The position numbers and the translations under genes are program-made. A stretch of 64,000 bases of DNA, taken from positions 558,001-622,000 of the forward strand of contig NZ_CP011856.1 in NCBI RefSeq assembly GCF_001029265.1, given 5' to 3'. Source of the stretch: Spiroplasma eriocheiris (GTDB taxonomy: Bacteria; Bacillota_I; Bacilli_A; Mycoplasmatales; Mycoplasmataceae). The notes under the pieces were generated by a model that ran no database searches, was not told the origin of the DNA, and saw only the letters and a program-made list of their open reading frames with translations. This document shows, in pieces, positions 61,073 through 64,000 of the stretch (within the stretch, counting starts at the first letter, position 1; each line of letters starts with the position of its first letter).

Positions 61073-62329
61073 ATGTTAATTCAAAAACCACGGGGAACTG
61101 AAGATTTATATTATGAATCAGCCAAAGAGTTGAGTGCTTTAGAATTAGTTTTACGAAGTATTGTGACCCAGTATAATTATCATGAAATTAGAACACCTAT
61201 TTTTGAAGGGAAAGATTTATTTACCCGCACAGTCGGAGAAGAAACTGATATTGTTAGCAAGGAAATGTTTGAGTTATTAGATAAAAAAGAACGGGAATTT
61301 GTGTTACGTCCAGAAGGAACAGTTCCTACAATTCGTAGTATTATTGAAAACAAATTATATGGTAAATATGAAATGCCCTTAAAATTATTTTATATTGGTA
61401 GTATGTTTCGTTATGAGCGCCCCCAACACGGACGACTTCGCCAATTTAATCAATTTGGAGTGGAAGTTGTCGGGGCAAAAACATACTTATTAGATGTTGA
61501 AACAATTTTATTAGCTTATAATATTTTAAAAGCAGTCGGGTTGAATAACTTAACTTTAAAATTAAATTGTTTAACAACAGGTGCTAGCAAGGAAAAATAC
61601 ATTAATGATTTAAAAGAATTTTTAAGTGGTCAGGATTTATGTGCCGACTGTCAAATGCGAATTAAAAAGAATCCTTTACGGGTATTAGATTGCAAAATTG
61701 ATAATGCTAAGTTTGATAAAGCACCAAAAATTTACGAGTATTTAACTGACCAAGAAGCAAAATATTTTGATAATATTCAAAAAGTGTTAACTAAATTAGA
61801 AGTTAGTTTTGAATTAGACCATAAATTAGTGCGCGGGTTAGATTACTATACAGCGTTAGTATTTGAAATTAATTTTAGTGATGATCATGCAAAAGACTTA
61901 ACTTTAATTGGTGGCGGGCGTTATGATAATTTAATTCATGAGTTAGATAATAGTTTAGATTACCCAGCAGTTGGTTTTGCGATGGGATTAGAGCGATTAT
62001 TATTAGCATTAAAAAATAATAATCTTAAAATTAGTGAAGAAGATTATTTAGATGCTTACATTATTTGTTTATCAGACCACGCACGTTATTTTGCCAGTTC
62101 ATTGATGTTAATGTTGCGAACAAGTGGCTTTAAAGTGGACACTGATTATTTAGAACGGGGAGTCAAAGCTCAATTTAAATCAATTGAACGGTTAAATGCG
62201 CATAATGCTATTATTATTGGTGATGAAGAATTGAAAAAAAATGTTGTTAAGATTAAAAATCAAAAAACGGGGAAAGAACAAGAAGTTAAGTTTGAAAAAA
62301 TTATTAATGTCTTAGGAAAGGAAAAGTAG
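61073..62329 (+). CDS. hisS: Histidyl-tRNA synthetase
   Basis: 418 residues, AGAAGGA before ATG. Class II core: QKPRGTEDL, RTPIFEGKDLFTRTVGEETDIV, EFVLRPEGTVPTIR, the motif 2 region FYIGSMFRYERPQHGRLRQFNQFG, the histidine A motif LVRGLDYYTALVFE, GGGRYDNL, and motif 3 VGFAMGLERLLLAL. The C-terminal anticodon domain is complete. One nucleotide separates its stop from the aspS start, and the T-box lies upstream. Confidence 0.97.
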   Translation: MLIQKPRGTEDLYYESAKELSALELVLRSIVTQYNYHEIRTPIFEGKDLFTRTVGEETDIVSKEMFELLDKKEREFVLRPEGTVPTIRSIIENKLYGKYEMPLKLFYIGSMFRYERPQHGRLRQFNQFGVEVVGAKTYLLDVETILLAYNILKAVGLNNLTLKLNCLTTGASKEKYINDLKEFLSGQDLCADCQMRIKKNPLRVLDCKIDNAKFDKAPKIYEYLTDQEAKYFDNIQKVLTKLEVSFELDHKLVRGLDYYTALVFEINFSDDHAKDLTLIGGGRYDNLIHELDNSLDYPAVGFAMGLERLLLALKNNNLKISEEDYLDAYIICLSDHARYFASSLMLMLRTSGFKVDTDYLERGVKAQFKSIERLNAHNAIIIGDEELKKNVVKIKNQKTGKEQEVKFEKIINVLGKEK

Positions 62330-62330
62330 C

Positions 62331-64000
<1,670 letters not shown>

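Overview
The window reads as a Spiroplasma chromosome (Mollicutes). It is very AT-rich. TGA sits in frame as Trp throughout alaS, dxs, topA, aspS and almost every other gene, and only TAA and TAG end genes. Secreted proteins begin with the MKKLLS..-type signal and lipobox Cys typical of spiroplasmas. I see no tRNA, rRNA, CRISPR array, insertion sequence or intact prophage.

Left part (1-7140): an RpiR/SIS regulator fragment, then an uninterrupted catabolic operon of the EF_0829-EF_0839 type: PRD protein, DUF2620, DUF4312, DUF4311, a coiled-coil/DUF4310 fusion, an amidohydrolase with an apparent ATT start, a DgaE-like PLP lyase and a DgaF-like aldolase. This looks like uptake and breakdown of an amino-sugar-acid-like compound to a 2-keto-3-deoxy sugar phosphate. 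Next (7277-18960) come housekeeping genes: a short topA, nadD-HD fusion, mtnN, alaS, ruvX, mixed with membrane and unknown proteins.

19182-23940: a cluster of charged, low-complexity cytosolic proteins sharing a short [ST]-K-[RK]-P-type motif and preceded by G-tract ribosome binding sites. The same signature returns at 57411-59310. 24061-31561: nusB, xseA, xseB, dxs, a Xaa-Pro peptidase and two unknowns. 31636-37721: small secreted proteins and lipoproteins, a B3/B4-domain gene broken by an in-frame TAA, and several unknowns.

37804-44656 is an accessory island: an intact PLD-nuclease/helicase/DUF3427 protein, a broken M.SssI-like cytosine methyltransferase, a J-domain protein, a broken secreted protein, a DUF4145-like protein and a tiny Ser/Asn protein. 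44926-57176 holds a hydrolase, an amino-acid permease, unknown proteins, an ABC exporter, a SHOCT-type membrane protein, a frameshifted membrane protein and a large lipoprotein. The right end is a T-box-controlled hisS-aspS operon; aspS runs off the window.

The most unusual signals are regulatory. (1) Four unknown genes (13931, 34705, 48923 on the minus strand, 49838) have a leader with a covarying mini-hairpin, GA-GTRY-n5-RTRC-C, whose 3' half runs into the 5' arm of a terminator: an antitermination-like element. (2) Two leaders (42259, 44364) share an element of about 137 nt with complementary ends that begins at the predicted transcription start. (3) Three promoter regions contain a run of exactly 16 T next to the -35/-10 boxes, and two of the genes behind them are also broken at T7 runs, suggesting slippage-based variation. 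All functions are inferred from sequence reading and memory of protein families; no search was run.
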